This document shows, piece by piece, positions 44,746 through 55,055 of a stretch of DNA of 64,000 nt (positions are counted from its first letter, which is position 1; the number at the start of each line of letters is the position of its first letter). The notes under the pieces were generated by a model. It had not been told where the DNA came from and made no database searches. It saw nothing but the letters and a program-made list of their open reading frames with translations. The translations under genes and the position numbers were made by a program. The DNA is taken from positions 1,054,001 to 1,118,000 of the forward strand of contig NZ_JAINFL010000001.1 in the NCBI RefSeq assembly GCF_022458895.1. The letters run 5' to 3'. The DNA is from Roseihalotalea indica. GTDB lineage: Bacteria; Bacteroidota; Bacteroidia; Cytophagales; Cyclobacteriaceae.

Positions 44746-45984
44746 CTACAACTTCAATCGAACACCCAATTGCGTAAGCCCACCGGTAATAGCGACACAA
44801 AGCAGCGCAAACAAAAAGGATTTGAGCAACCCAATAATGCCGACTAACATGACGTCCGGCAAATGCAAACCGGACAAGCTCATAAAGGCATACGCAAAAT
44901 AAGGAATCAGATAGCAGAGTAAGGTATTATAACCCGCTGGCTTGACAAAGTTAAACCAGTTAGCCTTCTTCTTTCTGTCAGCCAGCCAGTAGATGCCGAC
45001 AAAAACCAGCATAGTGATGGCACTGCACAGGAACAGCCAGGCGGGAGTGGCCCGTAGCTTAGAGATGCCCCAGAATGTGCGCGTGTAGAACCCCAGAATC
45101 ATCAGCCCAATCGCCAGGGCAGCTAATACAATCATCATACGTTTAGGGGCATTTTGCTTTTGGAAGCGCTGAAACAGCAAGGTTGTAATAACCCCTCCCA
45201 TTGTTAAACCGGCCAGTGTACCCCGGCTAATCGGGCTGGGAATCATCCCTAGCAAGCTATCGGAAGAAATATAGCCCGCACTGGACAGCATGCTGAGGGT
45301 GCAGAATACCACCCATGCAATAATCGGTAAATAAAGCTTATCGCCCGAAAATGTCAGAACCAGCGCGCAGGCCAGATACGCCCAGCCGATTAACCCCAAG
45401 ATACCCCACCAGTAGGTAGAGAAATGGTCAAGTGCTTCTGCCTCGCCACCCCGATATAAAAACGCCAGTGTGAGCAGAATACCAAACCCCAGAATGCGAG
45501 CACCTAGCACCAGCGGTTTATTGGCCGTTTTAGGATACATATTCCAGATCAGAATGAAGGAAAAACAACAGAGCGTATACCAGACTACGCGCGGCATGCC
45601 CGTAGCAGCTTCGTTGATATTTTCACCATTTACCAGAAACACCCCCATAATCAGTAAAGCGGCTGAGCGAACCAGGACGTGTTTTACAATAGCAATAGTA
45701 TTATCACCTTTCTTGCGACGACTGCGGATAGCAAACGGTAAAGACATCCCCACAATAAATAGGAAAGCCGGAAAGATTGTATCAGCTAGCCCCATGCCGT
45801 CAGCCTCGTAAGACACATGCTCTAGCCAGGATGGAATGCCTTCTAACGACCATAGATCATTCACAAAAATCATCAGCACCATGGTAATGGCCCGCAGAAT
45901 GTCAATGGAGGCTAGGCGTGAAGTAACGGTGCGCTCAGCAGGAGGGGGCGTCGCGAGTACCGGGTCAGTTTTAAGATGCAGCAT
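44746..45984 (-). CDS. DUF5009 / heparan-alpha-glucosaminide N-acetyltransferase-like membrane protein
   Basis: 412 residues with about ten to twelve membrane helices. RLASIDILRAITMVLMIFVNDLWSL and DTIFPAFLFIVGMSLPFAIRSR are typical of DUF5009, related to the lysosomal heparan-acetyltransferase family. The Asn of FVND replaces the His that is catalytic in the animal enzyme. I chose ATG 45984 (MLHLKTD) over the first start of the frame at 46020. Function in bacteria unproven; sugar acetylation is inferred. Confidence 0.82.
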   Translation of the reverse strand: MLHLKTDPVLATPPPAERTVTSRLASIDILRAITMVLMIFVNDLWSLEGIPSWLEHVSYEADGMGLADTIFPAFLFIVGMSLPFAIRSRRKKGDNTIAIVKHVLVRSAALLIMGVFLVNGENINEAATGMPRVVWYTLCCFSFILIWNMYPKTANKPLVLGARILGFGILLTLAFLYRGGEAEALDHFSTYWWGILGLIGWAYLACALVLTFSGDKLYLPIIAWVVFCTLSMLSSAGYISSDSLLGMIPSPISRGTLAGLTMGGVITTLLFQRFQKQNAPKRMMIVLAALAIGLMILGFYTRTFWGISKLRATPAWLFLCSAITMLVFVGIYWLADRKKKANWFNFVKPAGYNTLLCYLIPYFAYAFMSLSGLHLPDVMLVGIIGLLKSFLFALLCVAITGGLTQLGVRLKL

Positions 45985-46097
45985 AGTTTCAGGTAGGACG
46001 ATTACAACGAAAATAGGCAAAATACGCGATTTATTGGCACATTGCCGCGTCTAATTGTAATGAACATAATAGCGAGTGCCGCCGGATCTTTCGTAGA

Positions 46098-46115
46098 AAC
46101 ATCATTCATGATGTT
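46098..46115. repeat. AACATCAT/ATGATGTT palindrome (relative of 15062-15091)
   Basis: 8-bp perfect arms around TC, with GTAG(A) just upstream, as in the longer palindrome before the deiodinase-like gene. Located 56 bp before the M24 peptidase start. Confidence 0.6.
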
Positions 46116-46171
46116 CTGGCTGACATTAAGCTCGAAAAGTTGTATTTTTAAGGCTTGATTATATCATTACT

Positions 46172-47659
46172 ATGAGATACACTACATATCTTTTCATTAT
46201 ACTTACCTGGTTAACCACTTTCTATGCTTTCGGGCAGAATAACAATCTGCCGGACGATCTGCTATCAATGGATTTCCACCAGCAGCGCCGGGAAGCATTA
46301 CGCGCCAAACTGCCGAGCAATTCGGTAGCGGTAATTTTTGCTAACCCCGTGCGCAACCGGGCTAACGATGTGAACTATATTTACCATCAGGACCCGAACT
46401 TCTACTATCTCACCGGCCACCGGGAACCGCACGCGGCACTGTTAATCTTTAAAGAAAATCAGCGTATTAACGGGAAGCGTATTAATGAGATTGTTTTTGT
46501 ACGAGCTCATGATGCCCTGAAAGAACTATACGATGGTGCTCGGTTGGGAAAAGAAGGCGCTAAAGAAGAGCTTGGCTTTTCTTCCGCTTATGAAACCCCT
46601 TCCTTTGCCGACTTCCCTATTGATTTCTCCAAGTTTGATCAGGTGCTTTTCTACGACTTTGAAAATGATGTGCGGGATACCAAAGAAGAAGGCGATTTGT
46701 ATGATGTGATTGCGGCATTCAAGCAGAAAGTAAACTACCCGGAAAATGCTTCTCAAACCCTGGAGATAGAGCCTCAGAAAAACAATCTGGATACCGAAAC
46801 GCTGGACAGCCTGATGCAGGAGCTACGGGGTATCAAAACTCCCGAAGAACTGGATTTACTTCGCAAAGCTGTAAAAATTTCTGCCCTCGGACAGCGGGAA
46901 GTGATGAAAGCCATAAAACCAGGGATGTCTGAACTGGAAATACAGGGGATACATGAGTTTATTTACAAAAAATACCAGGCTGAATACGAAGGCTACCCCA
47001 GCATTGTTGGGGCCGGACACAACGGCTGCGTGCTGCACTACATTGAAAACTACAAACCCAAGATTGAAGACGGTGAGCTGATTCTGATGGACCTGGGCGC
47101 GGAGTACCACGGTTACACCGCCGACGTAACGCGCACCATTCCCGTCAACGGAAAGTTCACCAAAGAGCAGAAGATTATTTACGATCTGGTATACAAAGCC
47201 CAGGAAGCCGCCATGAAAATCTGTAAGGAAGGCACTACGTTTAAAGAAATTTACGAAGCCACCGCCGAGGTCATTAACCAGGGGCTGGTAGACTTAGGTA
47301 TTTATAAAAGCCTGGATAAAGAAGACATTATCAACCCTGCTACCGGACGCAACCGCTACTACCCTCACGGTTGCATGCATCACATCGGCCTGGATGTGCA
47401 CGACAAAGGCGAGTACGATACCTTACAGGCCGATATGGTTGTCACTATTGAGCCAGGTATCTACATTCCCGAAGGTAGTCCCTGCGACCCCAAGTGGTGG
47501 AACATCCCCGTACGTATTGAAGACGACTTTCTGATCACGAAAGATGGCTACGAGCTACTATCAAAAGATGCCCCTCGTAAAAGCGAAGAAATTGAGGCTC
47601 TCATGCAGCAGCCCAGCCCCTTCGATGCCATCGATATGCCTTCTCTGGAAGGACAATAG
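46172..47659 (+). CDS. Secreted M24 aminopeptidase P-like metallopeptidase
   Basis: 495 residues. Signal peptide (1-~22), an N-terminal creatinase-like domain (FANPVRNRANDVNYIYHQDPNFYYLTG), then the pita-bread catalytic domain. Metal ligands are visible as Asp in MDLGAEYH, Asp in YTADVTRT, His in HHIGLDVHD, Glu in VTIEPGIYIP and Glu in VRIEDDFLIT. All five are present, so it should be active on Xaa-Pro N-termini in the periplasm. Confidence 0.93.
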   Translation: MRYTTYLFIILTWLTTFYAFGQNNNLPDDLLSMDFHQQRREALRAKLPSNSVAVIFANPVRNRANDVNYIYHQDPNFYYLTGHREPHAALLIFKENQRINGKRINEIVFVRAHDALKELYDGARLGKEGAKEELGFSSAYETPSFADFPIDFSKFDQVLFYDFENDVRDTKEEGDLYDVIAAFKQKVNYPENASQTLEIEPQKNNLDTETLDSLMQELRGIKTPEELDLLRKAVKISALGQREVMKAIKPGMSELEIQGIHEFIYKKYQAEYEGYPSIVGAGHNGCVLHYIENYKPKIEDGELILMDLGAEYHGYTADVTRTIPVNGKFTKEQKIIYDLVYKAQEAAMKICKEGTTFKEIYEATAEVINQGLVDLGIYKSLDKEDIINPATGRNRYYPHGCMHHIGLDVHDKGEYDTLQADMVVTIEPGIYIPEGSPCDPKWWNIPVRIEDDFLITKDGYELLSKDAPRKSEEIEALMQQPSPFDAIDMPSLEGQ

Positions 47660-47686
47660 GCTAAATGCCATCACACTTACTATTCA

Positions 47687-48247
47687 TCACTCATTCCAAA
47701 TTCGGGTAGGTAATTGGAAATGCTGTCGGAAATGGTCTTCCAGTTTTATGAGATAGGGTAGAGCTTTCTCTTCGCCTTCCTTGGGAGCCCATGAGGCGAA
47801 CTCTTTATCGGTAGCGGCATCATAAGGGCCGGGTTTTACTTCGAAGACAACGGTATCGGGTTCTAATGCAAAGAACGTATGCCAGACTTTGGCTCGATAA
47901 TCTATGCCGTGAATTCCCTTTTTAGGGTCAATCAGGAAAAAGTTTTCTTCCTGATAACTACCGTCCTCATCAAAATACACAAAACCCAGACTGCCTTGTA
48001 GAACCACCACCGCTTCAGCTTTGGGAACGCTGATGTGGCGATGAGGCGCTACATAACTGCTCGGTTGAAAGGCATTGAGCATACGCTGTAAGGTATCTTC
48101 ATCGCCGGTATGCAGCACATGAATCTCCCGCTGCCGCTGACTGGCCCGGGCATCCTGCGCCTTCTGATCAACCAGGGCCTGATCGATGGTGGTAACAATG
48201 TTATGCTGCGATTTGGTAGCGGCGGGAGAGATTCGGTGAAGTTCCAT
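47687..48247 (-). CDS. WbuC family cupin-fold metalloprotein
   Basis: 186 residues. QPSSYVAPHRHISVPKAEAVVVLQGSLGFVYFDEDG carries the His-x-His and Glu of a cupin metal site; HGIDYRAKVWHTFFAL adds a further His. WbuC proteins are often linked with polysaccharide clusters. ATG 48247 (MELHRIS) is preferred; the frame extends upstream to 48325 with a poor sequence. Immediately downstream of gpmI on the same strand. Confidence 0.83.
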   Translation of the reverse strand: MELHRISPAATKSQHNIVTTIDQALVDQKAQDARASQRQREIHVLHTGDEDTLQRMLNAFQPSSYVAPHRHISVPKAEAVVVLQGSLGFVYFDEDGSYQEENFFLIDPKKGIHGIDYRAKVWHTFFALEPDTVVFEVKPGPYDAATDKEFASWAPKEGEEKALPYLIKLEDHFRQHFQLPTRIWNE

Positions 48248-48336
48248 AATGAGCGAGGTGCGGGGAGCTTGGGGCGAGGAGCCGAGAGCTTGGAAATAAT
48301 GTAATTTACTCCCAGATCCTGGCACCCCGCACCAGG

Positions 48337-49863
48337 CTATTTATTTTGAAGAAGAGATTTTCCGGTCATCTCCTTAGGCTGCTGAATACCCATCAGTTCC
48401 AGAATAGTAGGGGCAACATCGCCCAGCTTGCCATCGTTTAGTTTGCCCTGATAATCCTTATCTACAAGGAAGCAGGGAACGGGCACGGTGGTATGCTGGG
48501 TGTGAGGTGAGCCATCGGGGTTTTTCATTCGATCAGCATTGCCGTGGTCGGCCAGCACAATAGAGGCATATCCATTTTCTAAAGCTACCTCCAGTACGGC
48601 TTTGGCACACTCATCCACCGTTTCGCAGGCTTTTACGGCTGCTTCGAATACGCCCGTATGCCCTACCATATCTGGGTTGGCAAAGTTCAGGCAGACAAAA
48701 TCTACTTCGCCTTCTTTCAGTTTCGGAATGATGGCATCACGAATGTCGTAGGCGCTCATCTCGGGTTGTAGATCGTAGGTCGCTACTTTAGGCGATGGAC
48801 ACATAATGCGTTCTTCGCCTTCAAATTCCTCTTCGCGTCCGCAGTTGAAGAAAAAAGTTACGTGCGGATACTTTTCGGTTTCAGCAATGCGGATTTGTTT
48901 CTTGCCGTTTTCGGCTAGAATTTCGCCCAGTACGCGGGTAATTTCCTGAGTGCCGAACAAAATGCCTACGTCTTTAAATGTATCGTCGTATTCGGTCATA
49001 GTCAGGTAATGTAGCTTGAGCGGCTTCATGTTTTGCTCGGGAAACTCCTTCTGGGTAAGAGCTTCGGTAATCTGCCGGGCCCGGTCGGTGCGGAAGTTAA
49101 AAGAAAGCACCACGTCGCCTTCTTCAATCAACGCTACCGGCTTATCGCCCTCGGTAATCACAATGGGTTTAATAAACTCATCAGTCACATCTTCATTGTA
49201 AGACTGCTGAATACCTTCGGTGGCGCTGGACACGTGCTTGCCTTCGCCGTGCACCATGGCATCGTACGCCAGCTTGGTCCGTTCCCAGCGCTTGTCTCGG
49301 TCCATAGCGTAGTAGCGGCCGATGACGGTAGCTACTTTCCCGGTGGTTTCGCTCATATGTTTTTCAACATCTTCCAGGTAACGCTTTCCGGCTTTAGGGT
49401 CGGTATCGCGGCCATCGGTGAAGGCATGAATGAATACATCGCTGAGTCCGGCATCGTTGGCCGCCGAGCAAAGTCCTTTCAGGTGATTAATGTGGGAATG
49501 CACGCCACCATCAGAAACCAACCCGATGAAGTGGACTTTCTTGCCGTTTTCTTTAGCATACTGAAAAGCATCCTGCAACGGCTTTTTCTCTTTCAATTCA
49601 CCTTCTTCAATAGCGGTATTGATGCGCTCCAGCATTTGGTAGACCGTACGCCCGGCTCCCAGGTTCATGTGGCCCACTTCGGAGTTTCCCATTTGCCCTT
49701 CGGGCAACCCAACTGCCTTACCAGAGGCTTGTAGCTGGCTGTGTGCGTACTTTTCCCAGAGCGAGTCTACAAAAGGGGTATTAGCTTTGGCAATGGCAGA
49801 GACTTCCGGGTTCTCGGCAATGCCCCAGCCGTCGAGTATCATCAGTATGGCTTTCTTGTTCAT
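48337..49863 (-). CDS. gpmI: 2,3-bisphosphoglycerate-independent phosphoglycerate mutase
   Basis: Interconverts 3- and 2-phosphoglycerate in glycolysis. Alkaline-phosphatase superfamily: ILMILDGWG holds a metal Asp, and GQMGNSEVGHMN carries the phosphorylated Ser (S61). FTDGRDTDPKAG, LNFANPDMVGHTG and VLADHGNAD hold the remaining metal ligands. 508 residues, complete. The start is ATG 49863; a TTG two codons earlier is also in frame. Confidence 0.96.
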   Translation of the reverse strand: MNKKAILMILDGWGIAENPEVSAIAKANTPFVDSLWEKYAHSQLQASGKAVGLPEGQMGNSEVGHMNLGAGRTVYQMLERINTAIEEGELKEKKPLQDAFQYAKENGKKVHFIGLVSDGGVHSHINHLKGLCSAANDAGLSDVFIHAFTDGRDTDPKAGKRYLEDVEKHMSETTGKVATVIGRYYAMDRDKRWERTKLAYDAMVHGEGKHVSSATEGIQQSYNEDVTDEFIKPIVITEGDKPVALIEEGDVVLSFNFRTDRARQITEALTQKEFPEQNMKPLKLHYLTMTEYDDTFKDVGILFGTQEITRVLGEILAENGKKQIRIAETEKYPHVTFFFNCGREEEFEGEERIMCPSPKVATYDLQPEMSAYDIRDAIIPKLKEGEVDFVCLNFANPDMVGHTGVFEAAVKACETVDECAKAVLEVALENGYASIVLADHGNADRMKNPDGSPHTQHTTVPVPCFLVDKDYQGKLNDGKLGDVAPTILELMGIQQPKEMTGKSLLQNK

Positions 49864-50088
49864 GATCAATAGGGATAGGATAATAAAAAATTATATAAGC
49901 TTTTTAGTGCGATGTCGCAATTTAGAGAGGAATGAAACGGTGTCAAATAAAATACATACTTTATTGGGCAATGAGTTAACAGCTTAGCCCACGGTTGTGT
50001 TTTGTACCCTCATCAGTAGTGAGATGTATGAATACTTTTGTATTGAATTGCTTATCGGCAAAAACAACAGAACTCTCTTCTTAAACAC

Positions 50089-50111
50089 AGAAAGCCCAAA
50101 AAGGGCTCTCT
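50089..50111 (-). terminator. Hairpin downstream of the susCD pair
   Basis: Read on the minus strand: AGAGAGCCC, TTTTT, GGGCTTTCT, followed by a short T-rich run. It lies 33 bp past the SusD-like stop. Confidence 0.55.
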
Positions 50112-50143
50112 GAAATATCAAAACAAGAAAATAATTTTATCCT

Positions 50144-51766
50144 TTAGTTCACATCCCACCAGATCTTGGCAGACATCACATCTCCGCCATTCATTCTGGC
50201 TGTTTGATCCTGATAATTGATCGTATTAAATTCTGACTCACTCTGTGGGTAGTGGATACGATTACCGACTTCAATCATCTGTCCCGTTTCGGTGGACTGC
50301 ATCTCTTCCAGTGGAATCAGCCCGGTGCGTCTGAGTAGGTGGTAAGCCTCCTGGGCATTAAAGATCAAATCAATCCACCGTTGTACAGCAATCTGCTGTA
50401 GGCCATTAGCCGGATTATAGGCTATTTTAGGGTGCATCAGCATGGCGGCAATTTCTTCCTCAGCTGGCATCTCGGGCGGGTTTACCCACAAATCTACTGA
50501 TTGAGCATAGTTATACCATTTTTCAACAGAAGCGCGTATACCGGCTTCGTAGGCTGCTTTAGCGTCGCCGCTGGCGTAACCGCGCGCGTAGGCTTCCGCT
50601 TTTAGAAACAGCACTTCGGCTAACGACACGTGTATTTCCGGTACGCTGGTTTCATCCTGTAACATGTAATAGTTAAACCCGGACACATCGTCTTTTCGGG
50701 AGGCATCTTCCGGCTCAGTGCGACGTTGGCTTTCGTATATCACTCCTCCGATGGACAGGCTTTGCCCAGCGGCTGGCGATGGCGGTGCGGGTACATATTC
50801 TCCGTCGGCATTGGTTTCAAAATAGACAAAAAAGCGAGGATCGAACACGGTGCTGCCATCCGGGCTAAAATCATCGGCCATTTGCGACATTACCGTTGTA
50901 GACATACGCAAAGAAGGTTCGTACTGCCACGACCAGTAGCGAGAGCCAATCTGCAACCCTTCAATCTCATCCTGCTTGTAGCCAATCTCTTCTTCCAATG
51001 TTTCAGGTAAAGGTAGTCCTCCGTCCAGAACCTCACTGATAATAGCTTGGGCGCCGCTTTCGTTCACTGCCGACATGCGCATGGCGTATCGCAGCCGCAA
51101 GGCGTTAGCAAACTTCTGCCACATCAGCAAGTCATTGTTAAAGAGGGTTTCACTTACGCCATAATTGAAGTACGATTCGCCATTGGGTGTTTCAGCATCC
51201 ATGGTGATGTTATCGGCGGCCCACTTCAGGTCTTCCAGGCAGGCAGCATAGATAGACTCCTGACTATCGAAAACAGGTCGGTAGGTATCGCTTAAACCCA
51301 TGGCGGCTTGTGAATAGGGGATGTCGCCAAACAAGTCGGTAAGGCGCAGCGTTCGGTAGGCTCGTAGTACATACAGCATAGCTTTCCGGTTGCGGTTGCG
51401 CTCAGCGTCTCCTACATATTCATCCAGCTTACGTTCCAAATCGCGGGCATTGGCCAGAAAGTCCCGGTAATAGTTATCCCATACGTTATCTACCCCCTGA
51501 GCTTCAATCAATTTCCGATCTACCTGCACATTGTTAATAGCGTAATTGGTGCCTAGTTGGGTCCAGGGCATGAGTACTGAATTATTCAAATATAGCTGCT
51601 CATCTCCGCCAAACCGGCTGGTAGAAATCAATTGATTAAAAAGATCTCCACTGCTAACATCAGTTGGGTTCTTGGGGTGCACATTCATTTCGTCAAACCC
51701 CTCGTCACAGGCAGATACCAACAGCATAGTTAGTATCGCGCTAAGTAGTTTTATCTTAATATTCAT
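50144..51766 (-). CDS. SusD/RagB-like nutrient-binding outer-membrane lipoprotein
   Basis: 540 residues. Lipoprotein signal with lipobox LVSAC (Cys 20), then DEGFDEMNVHPKNPTDVSSGDLFNQL, the start of the SusD_2 type fold. Helical TPR-like packing includes LYVLRAYRTLRLTDLFGDIPYS and the closing HLLRRTGLIPLEEMQ. Surface-exposed, binds the ligand for the partner SusC barrel, whose gene ends 20 bp upstream. No neighbouring CAZyme, peptidase or sigma/anti-sigma gene indicates the substrate. Confidence 0.93.
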   Translation of the reverse strand: MNIKIKLLSAILTMLLVSACDEGFDEMNVHPKNPTDVSSGDLFNQLISTSRFGGDEQLYLNNSVLMPWTQLGTNYAINNVQVDRKLIEAQGVDNVWDNYYRDFLANARDLERKLDEYVGDAERNRNRKAMLYVLRAYRTLRLTDLFGDIPYSQAAMGLSDTYRPVFDSQESIYAACLEDLKWAADNITMDAETPNGESYFNYGVSETLFNNDLLMWQKFANALRLRYAMRMSAVNESGAQAIISEVLDGGLPLPETLEEEIGYKQDEIEGLQIGSRYWSWQYEPSLRMSTTVMSQMADDFSPDGSTVFDPRFFVYFETNADGEYVPAPPSPAAGQSLSIGGVIYESQRRTEPEDASRKDDVSGFNYYMLQDETSVPEIHVSLAEVLFLKAEAYARGYASGDAKAAYEAGIRASVEKWYNYAQSVDLWVNPPEMPAEEEIAAMLMHPKIAYNPANGLQQIAVQRWIDLIFNAQEAYHLLRRTGLIPLEEMQSTETGQMIEVGNRIHYPQSESEFNTINYQDQTARMNGGDVMSAKIWWDVN

Positions 51767-51785
51767 AGTGGTAACAGACTTAGAA

Positions 51786-54700
51786 TTAGAAGCTTACTTT
51801 TACATTGAAACCGTAGGAAGCCTGCACAGGCAACGAGCCCCACTCAAAGCCTTGCGCATTGCCTACTCCATTGATGCCTTCCGGATTGATATTTTCAGGC
51901 GCGGTATCGTATAAATACCAGAGGTTGCGGCCAACCAGAGAGATGCTCGCCTGCTGAACGAAGCCAATTCGGCTTAGCATGGATTGGGGAAAGGTGTACG
52001 AAAGGCTGAGTTGCCGCAGACGGACCCAGGTGTTTTCGTGCACTCCCGGAGTGGTAAGCGCGCCGGCACCCCATCCGCCATAATCGCTATACTTGTAGCG
52101 GTGATTCACTACTTTATCATTTACCTCGCCATCTTCGTACACTCCTTCTTTAATAATACCATCCTGCCGTACATTTCCTTCTGCATCTACCCATTCCAGT
52201 CCGCCAAACTCAGGTTCCCGGCCTTCCAGGGTGGCTAGCGATTGCCCGAACGTCATTCCGGTGACATACGTACCGAAGTAGGTATCCCCACCGATTTTCA
52301 TATCAATTAAGGTATTTAAGCTGAAGCCTTTGTACGTGAAAGTATTCGTCAGGCCACCAATCCAGCGGGGGGTGGCGTTGCCTACGGGTACGCGCTGATC
52401 GGTGGTGAGATACCACTCCCCGTTTTCATCAATAATCGGCTTTCCGTTAGACGGATGGTCAATGGGGTTGCCATTGGCATCGGTGGCTTGGTAGCGTACG
52501 TAATCCCAACCGACAATGGTACCGAATTCATCACCGGGTCGCACCTCCTGAGCCGGGCCATTACCGCCCCAGATGCCTCCAATGTTGATACTCTCGGCAC
52601 CTTCCGACAAGCTCACTACATAATTGCGGTTATGAGCGTAGTTAAACGTGACATCCCAGATAAACTCAGCAGTTTGGATGGGGGTGGCCTGCAAAACTAG
52701 TTCTACTCCGTAATTCTCCAACTCGCCCGTATTAATGATGAGGCTGTTAAACCCGGATGACTTGGGCAGTGGTGAGGTAAGTATCTGCTCGAAAGAGTTG
52801 ATATGATAATATGCTATGTCGGCATTGATGCGATTGCCAAGCAAGCCTAGCTCCAAGCCCACCTCATAAGAGTCGGTCGTTTGTGGTTTCAGATTTAGCG
52901 GGGGAATTTCTGCGCGTAAACTACCGGTAGCCCCTCCACCAAAAGAGCCTGTTCCGTAGGTTGGCTGGATCTGATAGGGGTCAGTATCAGTAGCCGCTTT
53001 TGCCCAGGATGCCCGAAGCTTACCCATAGAAAGTAAACTGCTTTCTATCTCAAAAGCATCAGTAAACACAAAGCTACCCGATACAGAAGGGTAAAAGTAG
53101 GAGTTACTTTCGGGAGGTAAGGTAGAGCTCCAGTCGTTGCGCCCGGTAATTTGCAGGAAGGCAAAGTCCCGGTATGCAAAGTCTACCGAACCGAAGATGG
53201 AGTTGATTTCTTTATCGTAAAAATCTTCGGTAGGCCAGGTTGGTTGAGTTTGCGTGGAGTTATTGAATGTATACAGGTTAGGGAAACGGAAATTGTCCCA
53301 ATGCCCTTTTTCACCCTTAATGCTGTAGTAGTCTCGGCTCCAGTGCATTCCTCCCAGGTTGGCCGTTACGTTCCAGTCGGTAGCTACTTCTTTATTAAAG
53401 GTTACCATAACCTCGTGGTTTTGTATGCGGTTGCGGCCCAATGTGTGGTTATATCGGCCCAATACAATTCCTTCGGCGTCTTCGGGCGTGCCCCGGAACT
53501 CGTAGTCATCGTTTCGGTTATCAATGCCCAGGCGGCCCATTACTTTCAGCCAACTGGTGATGTCGTAGTGCAGAGCCAGTGAGCCGATCATCCGATCTTC
53601 ATCCCGGTAGTTGTTCTGCTCATAGATGTTCCAGAAGAAGTTACCAGCCCGACCCCGTCCGAAGGCTTCAGGAAACGTCTTTTTTGAACCATCGGGGTTT
53701 CTGAAATCCTTTAATACATCCAGCTTTTCTTCCCGGCTCCAGTTATAGCTCAGGTTCTTTCCGATAGAGCTTTCCGAATCGCCCAGGTTCGGCGCGTTCT
53801 TTTTATAGGTGTCGAAGTACGAAACGGATACATCGGCTCTTACGCGGGAAGAAATATCCAGCGAACCGTTTAAGTTGACAGTGGTGCGGTCATACTCACT
53901 ATTGGGTACAACCGTGTTTCCATCCATGCGAGTGAGAGATACGCGCAGTGAGCCGTTTTCATTGGCTCCCGAGAAGGCAATGTTATGCGATGAGCTATAG
54001 GCCGTTCGGAAAAAGTCTTTAATGTTATCGGGCTGAGGCGAGTAAGGGCGCATCTCGCCATCCCACCATAGTACTTCGGTGCCGTCCATACGAGGCCCCC
54101 AACTAGCCCCGGAGCCCCAGAAGCTAACGGTAGGCAATACCGGTATACCATCTTCATTTACCGGAATAGATCGGTCAGCTCCTACCGAGCCGCCACCAAA
54201 CACGTTTTGCACCTTTCGGAAACGCAGTGGGGTGGTCCAGATGGTGTTGTTGTTGTATGTAAGACCTAACCCTTCGCTCTTTCTTCCTTTTTTGGTGGTA
54301 ATCAAAATAACGCCATTGGCACCCCGTGCTCCGTACAAAGCCGCTGCCGTCGGTCCTTTTAGTACGGTGATATCAGCGATATCCTGCGGGTTGATATCAT
54401 TGATGCCCGAACCCCAGTCGGTACCACTGCCTTGTCCAGTCCAGGCGCCGGCACCAGCTCCCGAGACAGAGTTCTCAATCTGCACTCCATCCACAATCAG
54501 CAAAGGCTGGTTATCTCCATTGATATTGTTCATGCCGCGGATAACTACCCGGGAAGAACCCATCCCCACCCCATTGGGCTGAGAGATCTGTACTCCGGCT
54601 ATCTTTCCACTAATGGCATTCAGGACGTTTGGTTCAGATGCCAGCGCAACTTCTTCACCGTCTACATCCTGCACGGTGTAACCAATGGTTTTCTTTTCTC

Positions 54701-55055
54701 GCTCAATCCCCAAAGCAGTCACCATCACTTCGTCGAGGCTGGCTACGTTTGGTTCCAAAATAACATTGATGGCAGATTGATTCCCCACTTCAACCGTCTG
54801 GGTTTGGAAGCCTACGGAAGAGAAGGAAAGTGTAACACTGCCCTCTGGCACAGTAAGAGAATAGTTTCCGTCCAAGTCAGTAACAGTTCCCTGCGTGGTT
54901 CCGACAATGAGGACGTTCACGCCGGGAAGACCTTCCTGGTCCTCGCTTGAGTTTACTATTCCGCTGACATTTCGCTGTTGGGCCAGCAGAGGGCCACCCA
55001 TTAGCAAGGCTACAGCTATTAGCAGCCTACTTCTTTTTAGATAGTTGTGCAACAT
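51786..55055 (-). CDS. SusC/RagA family TonB-linked outer-membrane protein
   Basis: 1089 residues. Signal peptide (1-~26, ending LLAQ), an N-terminal carboxypeptidase-like beta-sandwich (VSGIVNSSEDQEGLPGVNVLIVGT), then EVMVTALGIEREKKTIGYTVQ, the hallmark SusC plug entry. The plug contains NINGDNQPLLIVDGVQIEN and TVLKGPTAAALYGARGANGVI. The 22-strand barrel ends SYGFNVKVSF. It imports an oligomeric substrate with the SusD protein encoded 20 bp downstream. The upstream region is long (629 bp) and likely carries the regulation. Confidence 0.95.
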   Translation of the reverse strand: MLHNYLKRSRLLIAVALLMGGPLLAQQRNVSGIVNSSEDQEGLPGVNVLIVGTTQGTVTDLDGNYSLTVPEGSVTLSFSSVGFQTQTVEVGNQSAINVILEPNVASLDEVMVTALGIEREKKTIGYTVQDVDGEEVALASEPNVLNAISGKIAGVQISQPNGVGMGSSRVVIRGMNNINGDNQPLLIVDGVQIENSVSGAGAGAWTGQGSGTDWGSGINDINPQDIADITVLKGPTAAALYGARGANGVILITTKKGRKSEGLGLTYNNNTIWTTPLRFRKVQNVFGGGSVGADRSIPVNEDGIPVLPTVSFWGSGASWGPRMDGTEVLWWDGEMRPYSPQPDNIKDFFRTAYSSSHNIAFSGANENGSLRVSLTRMDGNTVVPNSEYDRTTVNLNGSLDISSRVRADVSVSYFDTYKKNAPNLGDSESSIGKNLSYNWSREEKLDVLKDFRNPDGSKKTFPEAFGRGRAGNFFWNIYEQNNYRDEDRMIGSLALHYDITSWLKVMGRLGIDNRNDDYEFRGTPEDAEGIVLGRYNHTLGRNRIQNHEVMVTFNKEVATDWNVTANLGGMHWSRDYYSIKGEKGHWDNFRFPNLYTFNNSTQTQPTWPTEDFYDKEINSIFGSVDFAYRDFAFLQITGRNDWSSTLPPESNSYFYPSVSGSFVFTDAFEIESSLLSMGKLRASWAKAATDTDPYQIQPTYGTGSFGGGATGSLRAEIPPLNLKPQTTDSYEVGLELGLLGNRINADIAYYHINSFEQILTSPLPKSSGFNSLIINTGELENYGVELVLQATPIQTAEFIWDVTFNYAHNRNYVVSLSEGAESINIGGIWGGNGPAQEVRPGDEFGTIVGWDYVRYQATDANGNPIDHPSNGKPIIDENGEWYLTTDQRVPVGNATPRWIGGLTNTFTYKGFSLNTLIDMKIGGDTYFGTYVTGMTFGQSLATLEGREPEFGGLEWVDAEGNVRQDGIIKEGVYEDGEVNDKVVNHRYKYSDYGGWGAGALTTPGVHENTWVRLRQLSLSYTFPQSMLSRIGFVQQASISLVGRNLWYLYDTAPENINPEGINGVGNAQGFEWGSLPVQASYGFNVKVSF

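Noticed and set aside
50144..55055. Complete polysaccharide utilisation locus
   Set aside because: Only SusC and SusD are present. No hydrolase, peptidase or dedicated regulator adjoins them, and the GH97 gene is about 29 kb away.
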